Of a stretch of DNA of 64,000 nt, positions 35,466-43,700 are shown piece after piece. The notes beneath the pieces are model-generated. The model ran no database searches. It was not told the DNA's origin and saw nothing but the letters and a program-made list of their open reading frames with translations. The DNA comes from Actinomycetota bacterium (GTDB lineage Bacteria; Actinomycetota; Acidimicrobiia; Acidimicrobiales; Microtrichaceae): the NCBI GenBank assembly GCA_016870275.1, contig VGBZ01000010.1, forward strand, positions 1-64,000, read 5' to 3'. Made by a program: the position numbers and the translations under genes. The first letter of the stretch is position 1, and each line of letters starts with the position of its first letter.

Positions 35466-37316
35466 TCACGACGACGCCGGAGTCAATCCGATGGCGACCG
35501 TGACGACGTCGCCCCGATCGACCAGAATCCGGAGCCGACGGACGGTGCCATCGGTGGCGTGAAGCTCCAGGGTGCTGTCGGCCTCTCGTCCGCTCGGGCC
35601 CGTGCCGAACTCCACCCGTTCGGTGGTCGCCGTGACCTGACCCAGGATCCGTTCGGTCTGCTGACCGAGCAGGTCCGTGGGCTCCAGTCCGAGCATCGTC
35701 ACGGTGTCACCCTCGACGTCGGTCACCACTTCCGTCGCATCGCAGGTCAGGACGACGATGGCCCCCGGGGCGCTGGTGTCGAGCAGGTCGGCCCACGGGT
35801 CGTCGGGCAGCGGTGGGGGTCCCGGCGGGTTGCGCACGGCGACGAACACGGTCCGGTGGTCGATCACGTCGTCCCAAGTGAGTCGGATCTGGGTGGCGCC
35901 GGGCCCGTCGCTGCCGATCACGACGTCGTGGAGCAGGTTCGCCTCGCCTGTGCCCGACGACGGTGCGCCCAGCGCATCGGAGAGGAGCTCGACGAGTTGC
36001 TCCGGGCTCCGGGCCTGTTCCGCCCCCAGTTCCAGGAGGGTCTGCTCATGGAGTCCGTCGATCGTCGCTGCGGGCTCGTCCGTGCGGATCGTCACCCGGG
36101 TCGGGGTCTCGTCCTCGACCCACTCCGCCAGCACCCGCATCGCCCGATCCTCCCACCGCTCGGCCCGCACCGCTGCGTCACCCCACGGTTGGATCATCAC
36201 CGCCTGCCCTGTCTCGAGCACGGCCAGCCGGTTGCGCAGTGCGTCGAGTTGGCCATCCCAGACGTAGCGGAGTCGATCCAGACGGTCGGCGATCGGGTCC
36301 GCCTCGAGCTGGTGGACGACCCGGCGGAGATCATCGGCGGGTAGCTGGAACAGGCTCAGGTCGGACGGGTACAGGACCTCGTTGATCCCCACCCAGTACC
36401 CCCGGTTCTCGGCGAACTCGAGCAGGGCGGAGAACTCGTGCACGTTCGAGCGCATCACGCAGTGGGCCAGAGTGACCATCGTGCCGTGGCGTTCGGCGGC
36501 GGCCTCGAAGTGTTCGAGGTGTTCCATGACCACGGCGTGGTCGGCGCCGACTCGGATCGACTCGTAGGTCCCGGCCGTGAGGCCGTCGAGGGAGACCACA
36601 AAGGAGATGGGCAGGCGCTCGCAGATCCGCTCGATTCGTGGGGACCACTGGGTGCCGTTGGTGGTGACGGCCACCTCCGGCGGGTCGTCGAGCTCGGCGA
36701 GCATCGACAGCACCCGGAGCGGCTCGCGGCCGAGGAACGGCTCGCCTCCCAGGAAGTTCGCCTTGCGGAGGTGGGGGAGGAACTCGGCGAGCTCCTCGAA
36801 GAACGCGTCCCCGTAGACCTCGGGGAGCGGCGCTCGACCCTCGCGATGGGTCCGGATCGACGACGACCAGTCGCCGTTGCACATCACGCACTGCAGGTTG
36901 CAGGCGTTGGTCATCGAGAACTCCATCTGGACCGGCCACTCGGGGCGGGGTCCGCTGACGTGATGCTGGTCGAAGATCCGGGCGAAGACGATCGAGTCGT
37001 CGCCCTGGTCGACCTGCCACTGACAGAACCCGCAGCCCTGGGAGTAGTCGTCGTCGCACAGGGCGTCGCGCAGCTCCTGCGTGGCGACGCTGTCCCAGAT
37101 CTCGCGGATGGTCTGTTCGGAGATGTCGCCCATGGGGGCTTCGGTGTTCTGGCAGCACGCCCGAACCCTGCCGAACTGGTCGAAGTACATGGACGCATGC
37201 GCGGCGTAGCACGCCGCCGGGAATGGCTGCGGGGCCAGCGCCCTGTCGTCGGGCACCACCGCCGGTCGGTGGCTGCGGTCGGGGCGGATCGAGCGGAGCG
37301 CTCTGCGGAGGCTCAT
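35466..37316 (-). CDS. Radical SAM protein with N-terminal twitch-type cysteine motif (copy 3)
   Basis: A 616-residue radical SAM protein, paralogue of 25280-26824 and 26868-28367. N-terminal auxiliary cysteines lie in ACYAAH, RACCQNT and CGFCQW with IREIWDS between; the core follows with NACNLQCVMCNGDWSSSIR (Cys139, 143, 146), LGGEPFLGREPLRVL and VTTNGTQWSPRIERI. The C-terminal ~250 residues are longer than in the other copies and of no recognised family. ATG 37316 overlaps the stop of the UbiA-glycosyltransferase gene (TGATG), so the two are co-translated. Downstream on the same strand lie DUF5989 and the methyltransferase. The substrate is unknown; the SWWSS-like region after the core is shared, so all three copies may act on related molecules. 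Confidence 0.84.
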   Translation of the reverse strand: MSLRRALRSIRPDRSHRPAVVPDDRALAPQPFPAACYAAHASMYFDQFGRVRACCQNTEAPMGDISEQTIREIWDSVATQELRDALCDDDYSQGCGFCQWQVDQGDDSIVFARIFDQHHVSGPRPEWPVQMEFSMTNACNLQCVMCNGDWSSSIRTHREGRAPLPEVYGDAFFEELAEFLPHLRKANFLGGEPFLGREPLRVLSMLAELDDPPEVAVTTNGTQWSPRIERICERLPISFVVSLDGLTAGTYESIRVGADHAVVMEHLEHFEAAAERHGTMVTLAHCVMRSNVHEFSALLEFAENRGYWVGINEVLYPSDLSLFQLPADDLRRVVHQLEADPIADRLDRLRYVWDGQLDALRNRLAVLETGQAVMIQPWGDAAVRAERWEDRAMRVLAEWVEDETPTRVTIRTDEPAATIDGLHEQTLLELGAEQARSPEQLVELLSDALGAPSSGTGEANLLHDVVIGSDGPGATQIRLTWDDVIDHRTVFVAVRNPPGPPPLPDDPWADLLDTSAPGAIVVLTCDATEVVTDVEGDTVTMLGLEPTDLLGQQTERILGQVTATTERVEFGTGPSGREADSTLELHATDGTVRRLRILVDRGDVVTVAIGLTPASS

Positions 37317-39562
37317 CAAGGCTCGGCCGAGCGCCGCTCGCCAGATCGTCGCGCCGCACTCGCGGCGATCCGCGATGGTCGCAGCCGCTGGGGCTGGCGG
37401 CGGATCCGGAGCCAGTAGAGGCCGAGACGCGACCGGATCCCCCAGTAGCCGTCGCGGGACCGCTGCCCCCAGACCTGTCGGCGCTGGGTCAGGTCGCTCC
37501 GGGCGTTCAGGTATTCGTCCTTGGCGCGCTGTCGGACCTCGAAGCGTCGCCAGCGCAGCGTCCGGACGAGGGTCTGGCGGACGACGGGCGCCTCGACGTC
37601 GCGGCCCAGCTCCCAGTTCGGATCCTCGAGCCGGCTCGTGTACAGGTGGAGCATGTGGGCCCGGTGCCACGGGCCGGCGGGATGGAGCGCCCAGCCCCGG
37701 TCCGGGTCCAGGCACAGGTCGCTGTTGCCCAGGTCGGCGATGAAGTTGAACTCCGGCGGGATCCTCGGAGTGTCCTGCAGGCCGAGCGTCCACACGGTGG
37801 CGATGAGCGCCCCCTGGTCACGCGTGCGCCACTCCGGCCAGTCGAAGGAGGCCAGCGCACGTTCGTTCCACATGTCGAGGAACTCGGCGCTGTCGGGGCC
37901 GAACAGGAACACGCCGCCGTTCCAGTGCACCCAGTCGCCGGGCACCTCGAGGTCGAAGCGCACGCCGAGCTGCTCGCGCAGGTGTCCGCAGCTGTGGGTG
38001 TCCCCGTGGCCGGAGCACTCACACGCCATGGCCCACGGGCTGAACCGGTCGACCTGGTTCGACGAGATGGTCAGGTCCGAGGCGAACGCAACGGGTCCAG
38101 CCCGGTGGTCGAACACGGCCTCCATGCCGGGTCGGACGGCGATGATGTCGCTGTCGAGGTAGCACCACTCGCCCTCGGGGACGTGGCGGTGGACACCGGT
38201 CTTCAACCAGATGCTGGCCTGGTGGTCGTCCAGATGATCGGGCGTCCGGACATCGACCACCCGGTCGATCCCGTCCACCTCGATCGGGCGGACGTTGCGG
38301 GACGTGTCGGTGACCACCCAGATCTCGAGTGAGGTGAGCGGCCGGAGGTTCCGCACGGCCGTGGCCAGTGTCTCGACGTGCAGCTCCGGTCCACAGACGA
38401 CGAACACCCACCGGCACGAGGACCGGACGGCATCGCTCACCTGAGCCGGACCGGCAGCGAGGGCGGCGCGCCGTCGATCGGCGACCTTCCGGATGTTCCG
38501 TCGTGACTTGCCCTCGTGGGCGAGTCGGTTGAGGGCATCGGGCAGTGACGGGAGGTCGCGGCGCAGGAACTCGACGACGGCGTTGTCGAACACCAGCAGG
38601 TGGACGGCGACGGCGAACCAGACGATCGGGATGCGCAGCGCGAGCGCCACGAGGGCTGCGACCGGGAGCCACCGCTCGACGAACTCGTTGAGCAACACGT
38701 AGCCCAGGTAGCGGATCCTTCCGTTCGCAGACCGCAGCGCCACCGGGTGCAGCGGCTCGCTCCAGAGCAGGGACATCTGGAAGGCCCGGTAGATCAGGTA
38801 GCCGAGACCGAACAGGGGCAACCACGTCTGGCCGGTCGCCGACCCGACAGCGAGCAGCGAACCGACCGCAGCCAGCAGCTCGGCGACGACCAGCACGCTC
38901 AACACCCGGCGGGTGCGTTCGGCGCCGACCCCGGTGACGAACGTCCGGACGCCGGCCCGCCGGTCGTGGGCGAGGTCGCCGATCTGGTGCCAGAGGATGC
39001 CCCGCAGTCCCATCAGCAGCATCCAGCTCGCCACGGGCACGGTGATCCACCACGCCGGCCACGACGAGCCGCCCAGATCGGTGAACACCGAGACGGTGAG
39101 CATGACCGGAACGACGTAGGCGTACAGGGCGTCGGCCAGCACCCCGGCGGCCGCCCGGTCCTTCAGCCGCAGCGGCGGCAGCGAGTAGATCGTCAGCAGC
39201 ACGACCTCGGTAGCGAGCAGGGCGAGCGTCCGCGCCGAGGTCGGGAGAACCAGCCAGGGCAGGCCCCCGGCCGCGACCGTCACCGCGAGGACTGCAGCGC
39301 GCTGCGGCACGTCGAGTCCGGCCATCTGGTTGGTCACCCCTGCCAGGGCGTCGGTGCGGATGTCCGCCAGGTCGTTCAGGACGTGGCCGAACGCTGCCAC
39401 GCCCACGGCGGCCACCAGGAACAGAACCAGATCGAGCAGCACCGTGGTGCCGTCGAGTGATCCGCTCGCCGGCAGCAAGCAGAGCGCCGCTGTGGCGACG
39501 AGCTGGGGCATCTTGTGGTCCCACCACTGCCCGGACCGCACGAGCGTCGGGTCGACCCTCAT
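37316..39562 (-). CDS. UbiA prenyltransferase domain fused to a GT8-like glycosyltransferase
   Basis: A 748-residue fusion. Residues ~1-335 are a UbiA-type membrane prenyltransferase with about eight segments and both Asp-rich motifs: NDLADIRTD (63-71) and DLAHD (196-200). After a basic linker, residues ~405-640 look like a nucleotide-sugar glycosyltransferase: WVFVVCGPELHVETLATAV, EIWVVTDTS, a DxD in YLDSDIIAV (Asp470, Asp472) and HWNGGVFLFGPDS, with a Cys-rich insert (CECSGHGDTHSCGHL). The C-terminal ~100 residues are basic. UbiA relatives in actinobacteria transfer phosphoribose to decaprenyl phosphate, so this protein may make a polyprenyl carrier and glycosylate it. ATG 39562 overlaps the AsnB stop by four bases, and the stop overlaps the radical SAM start. 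Confidence 0.82.
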   Translation of the reverse strand: MRVDPTLVRSGQWWDHKMPQLVATAALCLLPASGSLDGTTVLLDLVLFLVAAVGVAAFGHVLNDLADIRTDALAGVTNQMAGLDVPQRAAVLAVTVAAGGLPWLVLPTSARTLALLATEVVLLTIYSLPPLRLKDRAAAGVLADALYAYVVPVMLTVSVFTDLGGSSWPAWWITVPVASWMLLMGLRGILWHQIGDLAHDRRAGVRTFVTGVGAERTRRVLSVLVVAELLAAVGSLLAVGSATGQTWLPLFGLGYLIYRAFQMSLLWSEPLHPVALRSANGRIRYLGYVLLNEFVERWLPVAALVALALRIPIVWFAVAVHLLVFDNAVVEFLRRDLPSLPDALNRLAHEGKSRRNIRKVADRRRAALAAGPAQVSDAVRSSCRWVFVVCGPELHVETLATAVRNLRPLTSLEIWVVTDTSRNVRPIEVDGIDRVVDVRTPDHLDDHQASIWLKTGVHRHVPEGEWCYLDSDIIAVRPGMEAVFDHRAGPVAFASDLTISSNQVDRFSPWAMACECSGHGDTHSCGHLREQLGVRFDLEVPGDWVHWNGGVFLFGPDSAEFLDMWNERALASFDWPEWRTRDQGALIATVWTLGLQDTPRIPPEFNFIADLGNSDLCLDPDRGWALHPAGPWHRAHMLHLYTSRLEDPNWELGRDVEAPVVRQTLVRTLRWRRFEVRQRAKDEYLNARSDLTQRRQVWGQRSRDGYWGIRSRLGLYWLRIRRQPQRLRPSRIAASAARRSGERRSAEP

Positions 39563-41358
39563 GACGCCGCCGTCCGGGCCCGGGCGTGGGCCCACCAGAT
39601 CGCCAGGACCAGCAGGTTCCAGGTCCGCTGGTCCTCGTCGGTGCTGAGTCGCTCCACGGCGTTCCGCTCGACGAGGTCGAACAACGGCGACGCCGGGTCC
39701 CGCAGGTACGCCGACCGGAGGTCCTGCACCGCTGGCAGTGCCAGCCACGACTGCATGGGGGAACCGAAGCCCTGCTTGCGTCGATTGCGCACGCTCTCGG
39801 GCCACAGCGACGAGAAGCTCCGCCGCAGCAGCAGCTTCTCGTGCGTTGCGTCGACCTTCAGGTCTGCGGGCAGCGCCAGACACCCCTCGGCCACGGCGAC
39901 GTCCAGGAACGGCGCCCGGACCTCGAGACCGTGGGCCATGGAGGCCCGGTCCGTCTTCACGAGGATGTCGCCGGGCAGGTAGTGGTCGAGGTCGAACCGG
40001 CAGATGTCGTCGGCGGTCCCGTACCCGTAGGCGGTGACGTCGACGTCGTGGGCGTCCCGACCGGGTAGGCCGAGGGACCGCAGGTCGTCGGCGTCGAAGT
40101 ACTGCCGGAACGAGGCGAACCGGCGGGCGACGCGGTGCGGGTCCGCTGCGGTCCGGGCCCGCCGCGCGGCGAGTCGCCCCCGGATCCCCTGCGCCTCGAT
40201 CCGCCCGCTCGGCTCCGTGGAACCGGCGGATCCGGGGTCGAGCAGGCCTCGGGTCCAGACCAGGTAGCCGCCGAGGAGCTCGTCGGCGCCGTCGCCGGTC
40301 AGCGCCACCGTCACGTCCCGTCGGGCGAACTCGGACAGCATGCGGGTCGGCAGCGCCGAGGAGTCACCGAAGGGCTCGTCCCAGGCACCGGGGAGGGCCT
40401 CGATCGCCGCGGCGACGTCGCCGACGTCGGGGGCGAGGACGTGCAGCGTCATGCCGTGCAGGTCGGCGGTGGCCCGGGCGTGCTCCAGTTCGGACTCGCC
40501 GGGCATGTCGAAGGTGAACGCGTGCAGGTCGGGGTGGTGCCGGGCGGCCAGCGCCGCGATCGTCGTGGAGTCGATCCCACCGGAGAGGAACGCGCCCACG
40601 GGGACGTCCGCCTCGAGCTGGTCCTGTACCGCCCGGTCGAGCTCACGTCGGAACCACTCGGTGGCCTCCTCGGCCGACACCCGGCTGCGGACCTCCGGTG
40701 GCGACCACCAGCGACGCACGACCGGCGGTCGCCGGGTGTCCCAGGTGAGCGCCGACGCGTGCAGCAGGGATGACACGCCGCTCCAGATGGAACGACCCGA
40801 GGGTACGTAGCCCTGCCGCAGCATCTCGCCGATCATCTCCGGGTCCGGCCGACCCCGGTCGAAGCCGCCGGCCTCCAGGGCGCGGGACTCCGAGGCGAAG
40901 GCGAGCAGTCCGTCGGTCAGGCAGTAGTAGAGCGGCCGTTCACCGAAGCGATCCCTCGCCAGGAGGAGCTGGTGGCGGCGATCGTCCCAGAGCGCCAGGG
41001 CGAAGGTCCCCGGGAGGTGGCGGAGCAGGTCGTCACCGTGTCGGTCGTAGAGGGCGAGGGCTACCTCGCAGTCCGAACCGGTTCGGAAGGGGTAGTTGCG
41101 AAGCTCGGCCCGGAGCCGGTCGTGGCCGTAGATCTCACCGTTGCACACGAGTGCCGTGCGTCCGTCGGGCCCGAGCAGCGGCTGGTGGCCACCTTCGGGG
41201 TCGATGATCGACAGGCGGGCGTTACCCAGGACGGCGTCGTCGAACACGGTGACGCCGTGCTCGTCGGGGCCGCGATGCTCCAGTGCGGCGATCATGGCTC
41301 GGACGCGGTCGGCGAGCGCGCTCGCGCCCGGCCCGACCACCCCGGCGATCCCACACAT
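39559..41358 (-). CDS. asnB: Asparagine synthase-family glutamine amidotransferase, copy 2
   Basis: A 599-residue class II amidotransferase. MCGIAGVVG supplies Cys2. NARLSIIDPEGGHQPL and CNGEIYGHDRLR belong to the glutaminase domain; GAFLSGGIDSTTIAALA and TGDGADELLGGYLVW belong to the ATP-dependent synthetase domain. ATG 41358 follows GAGGAGG. It is only loosely similar to the AsnB at 14135-16021, so the two likely amidate different substrates. It heads a minus-strand operon with the UbiA-glycosyltransferase fusion (4-base overlap), radical SAM copy 3, DUF5989 and the methyltransferase. The context favours tailoring of a sugar or lipid carboxylate over asparagine supply. Confidence 0.88.
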   Translation of the reverse strand: MCGIAGVVGPGASALADRVRAMIAALEHRGPDEHGVTVFDDAVLGNARLSIIDPEGGHQPLLGPDGRTALVCNGEIYGHDRLRAELRNYPFRTGSDCEVALALYDRHGDDLLRHLPGTFALALWDDRRHQLLLARDRFGERPLYYCLTDGLLAFASESRALEAGGFDRGRPDPEMIGEMLRQGYVPSGRSIWSGVSSLLHASALTWDTRRPPVVRRWWSPPEVRSRVSAEEATEWFRRELDRAVQDQLEADVPVGAFLSGGIDSTTIAALAARHHPDLHAFTFDMPGESELEHARATADLHGMTLHVLAPDVGDVAAAIEALPGAWDEPFGDSSALPTRMLSEFARRDVTVALTGDGADELLGGYLVWTRGLLDPGSAGSTEPSGRIEAQGIRGRLAARRARTAADPHRVARRFASFRQYFDADDLRSLGLPGRDAHDVDVTAYGYGTADDICRFDLDHYLPGDILVKTDRASMAHGLEVRAPFLDVAVAEGCLALPADLKVDATHEKLLLRRSFSSLWPESVRNRRKQGFGSPMQSWLALPAVQDLRSAYLRDPASPLFDLVERNAVERLSTDEDQRTWNLLVLAIWWAHARARTAAS

Positions 41359-41670
41359 GGTGCCTCCTCATCACTTGGTTGCGCTGGAACCCATCCGGAA
41401 TCGCTCGATCGAATCACCCAGCCGGGTCGAATGAGTGAACCCTTGACTCAAGCCGCCGAGGCCCGAGCCAGAGCAACGATGAACCCGGTAGACCCCGCAG
41501 TCGAATGGTAGCGATGTGGAGGCCCAATTCGACCGAGGAATCCCCATGAGCTGCCGAAGCCATTGCGCTCGGCGACGAAGCCAACGGAGACAAGCCAGAC
41601 TCTGCGAGTTGCTCTGAGCGGCTGACATCTCCTCAGGGCACAGCAGGAATGTGGGTCGAGACAGGTGTGC
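41359..41670. other. 312-bp gene-free gap upstream of AsnB copy 2
   Basis: The stretch is less GC-rich than its surroundings and separates AsnB copy 2 from the GT2 gene on the same strand. It contains the AsnB ribosome site and a short dyad (TGAGT/ACTCA around 41434-41452). I see no gene: an 85-codon minus frame here lacks coding character and any family pattern. The AsnB promoter should lie within it. Confidence 0.4.
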
Positions 41671-42546
41671 TCATCGTGGTGGCACTGGTTCCGGCCGCTT
41701 GTCTGCGACCTCGGCGACAACGAACAGTTTGCCGGGATCCCGTGGTCTGCGGGCCAGCGATGCCAAACCGAGAGCGCCGAGCGCACAGAGTGCTGCGATC
41801 CATCGGTGCCGACGGGCCACGGCTGATCCCAGCACCGCACCGAGGATCACCACCGCCGTACCGCCGGGAGTCGCAAGCCGTTCGGCGACAACTCGTGCCA
41901 GAAAGCGTCCGCCGATGTCCAGCAGAGCAATCACTGGGTATCCGGACTCGCTCGCTGGCTCAAGTTCGACCTCGGCTGTCGTCGGTCGGTCACTCGCCTC
42001 CCACATGGCTGGGAGCATGAGGTGCAGGTGGGTTCGGTCGAGTATGGCGCGTGATCGTGCCTCGACGGTCCGATCCATGAGCAGGAGCGAGGACCCAAGA
42101 TCGACGACCGGTATGCCGAGAAGGCTTGATGTCGTGTTGAGAACGCCTGATCCGATCCGGCGGAACAGCGATGGACGGACTCGCCGCCTCGTCGCCAGGA
42201 CGAGGTCATGGCCGGCGTCGTGTGCGGCCAGGAGCCGGAGGATGGCCTCCGGGGGATGCTCGAGGTCTGAGTCCATGGCCACGAGCACGTCCCCGCGGGC
42301 TCGCTCGAACCCGGCAAAGGTGGCCCGGGTTTGGCGCACGTTGCCAGCGAGGCGCAGTCCGACCACCCTCGAGTCCTCCGACACCGCCCGGCAGATGGCG
42401 GACCAGGACCCGTCCGGGCTGGCGTCGTCGACCAGTACCAACTCGAGCGGGAGCGCCTCGCGGTCGGCCAGGTCGAGGACGCCCCGGGCGAACGCCTCGA
42501 TGGTGGTCTCGCCCCGGTAGACGGGCGAGACGACCGAGACGGTCAC
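41671..42546 (-). CDS. Family 2 glycosyltransferase (polyprenyl-phosphate sugar synthase-like)
   Basis: A 291-residue GT-A enzyme. The N-terminus is VSVVSPVYRGETTIEAFA, followed by LVLVDDASPDGSW, the DxD-type MDSDLEHPPEAILRLL and a family-like RRRVRPSLFRRIGSGVLN. About two weak hydrophobic segments occur near the C-terminus (about residues 225-265), fewer than in GtrB/ArnC. GTG 42546 overlaps the acetyltransferase stop by four bases (GTGA), so the pair is coupled. It probably makes a polyprenyl-phosphate sugar for a GT-C enzyme such as that at 28387-30258. Base composition is nearer to the right-hand block than to the genes beside it. Confidence 0.82.
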   Translation of the reverse strand: MTVSVVSPVYRGETTIEAFARGVLDLADREALPLELVLVDDASPDGSWSAICRAVSEDSRVVGLRLAGNVRQTRATFAGFERARGDVLVAMDSDLEHPPEAILRLLAAHDAGHDLVLATRRRVRPSLFRRIGSGVLNTTSSLLGIPVVDLGSSLLLMDRTVEARSRAILDRTHLHLMLPAMWEASDRPTTAEVELEPASESGYPVIALLDIGGRFLARVVAERLATPGGTAVVILGAVLGSAVARRHRWIAALCALGALGLASLARRPRDPGKLFVVAEVADKRPEPVPPR

Positions 42547-43559
42547 TCCCACCGACGGTCGGTCCAGCAGTGCAGCACGTAGGAGGTCCGACAGAGCCGC
42601 ATGCTCGGCTGGCGGCAGATCATGTTGACCATCGGGAGGTTCGACGCCTGGGTGGACCACTCCAGGAGGCGGTTGCCCGTGATCGGCTCGCCCGTCACCC
42701 GCGACACCACGGCCTGATTGCCGGGCGGCGCCCAGCTGGCCCGGAACCCGAAGGCGCTGCCCGCCATGGAGACCCCGTACGGTTCGAGCTCTCCCCAGTG
42801 GCGCCAGCTCCCGAGCGAGGCGATCCGGCTCTCGTGCATGCGCATGACGACGACGTCGGCGCCGACGCCGTCGAGGGCCCGTTCGAAGAGCCGTTCGTAC
42901 AGCGCGTCGCAGCGGTCGTCAGGGAGCCGGGGGTCGCGGTGGTAGTGCGAGTCCGACACCTGCGACGGCTGTCCCCGCAGCGGACCGAACAGCTCGGGGT
43001 CGACCGGGTCGGTGCCCGGGCGCACGACCCGGACTTCCACGTCGGGCGGCGCCGGGTTGCGATCCGCCCGCAGCAGGTCGTTCACGAACGTCACCGTGGT
43101 CTCGAGGACCCGGAACCCGGCGGCCTCGGCGCCGAGCAGGCCCTGGACGTCGTCGGCCTCCACCCGGCACATGACGACGCCCGGGGCCCCCGGTGCGTCG
43201 AGCCTGGACAGGGCACGGTCCAGCATGGCCTCGACGGCCTCCCGCCGGTCGGTGCCCTCCGCCCGACTCAGCAGGGTCCCGGCTTCGTGGAACGGCATAC
43301 CGAAGTGGGCCTCGAGGTCGGGCACCGGGGCGACCGAGACCTGGGCCTCCACGCTCGGCGAGCCCGGCGCAGTGGCGGTGAGGTGGACGCCCGGTCCCTC
43401 CGTCGCCACGGCCACCTGGTTCGCCAACACTTCACCGGCGACTTCGTGGCCGAACATGGACAGGTAGCGCAACGGCGCCCACGGCGACTTGTGGGCCAAC
43501 TCCCGCAACGGCTCGGCATCGGCCACGGATGTGTCCCGGACCTCGAACTCGGGGCTCAT
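42543..43559 (-). CDS. GNAT-type N-acetyltransferase, WecD-like
   Basis: A 338-residue protein whose C-terminal half resembles TDP-fucosamine acetyltransferase: SDSHYHRDPRLPDD with a following LYERLFERAL matches the WecD 'SHF..DPR' region, and the end reads EWSTQASNLPMVNMI then CRTSYVLHCW, similar to the WecD tail in which N..A....GF....VLH.W recurs. The N-terminal ~150 residues look like a second, divergent GNAT fold. ATG 43559 follows GAGGAGG. It is divergent from the PhyH gene at 43701 and coupled to the GT2 downstream. It could acetylate the 4-amine of a sugar made by the CapD-like dehydratase and the DegT enzyme. The classical GNAT acetyl-CoA loop is not obvious, so confidence is moderate. 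Confidence 0.65.
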   Translation of the reverse strand: MSPEFEVRDTSVADAEPLRELAHKSPWAPLRYLSMFGHEVAGEVLANQVAVATEGPGVHLTATAPGSPSVEAQVSVAPVPDLEAHFGMPFHEAGTLLSRAEGTDRREAVEAMLDRALSRLDAPGAPGVVMCRVEADDVQGLLGAEAAGFRVLETTVTFVNDLLRADRNPAPPDVEVRVVRPGTDPVDPELFGPLRGQPSQVSDSHYHRDPRLPDDRCDALYERLFERALDGVGADVVVMRMHESRIASLGSWRHWGELEPYGVSMAGSAFGFRASWAPPGNQAVVSRVTGEPITGNRLLEWSTQASNLPMVNMICRQPSMRLCRTSYVLHCWTDRRWE

Positions 43560-43632
43560 GTGCCCTCCTCTGTGGAGCCTGCGTCACTTCCCGGATCACC
43601 GGCCCCTCCGGTACGCTCCACTTTGCGAGGAT

Positions 43633-43650
43633 ACCCCGGAGGTCCGGGGT
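43633..43650. promoter_or_regulatory. Inverted repeat in the divergent gap between GNAT and PhyH genes
   Basis: ACCCCGG (43633-43639) and CCGGGGT (43644-43650) form a perfect 7-base dyad with a four-base spacer in the 141-bp gap between the two starts. TATCCT on the minus strand (43633-43628) abuts it and could be a -10. A regulator site or a hairpin is possible. Confidence 0.3.
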
Positions 43651-43700
43651 CCGAGCTTGGCCGGGGGGCGACGGGGCCGACCGGCGCGGGAAGGAGCACC

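Noticed and set aside
41371-41628. 85-codon minus-strand gene upstream of AsnB copy 2
   Set aside because: No ribosome site, no recognisable pattern, ordinary random composition.
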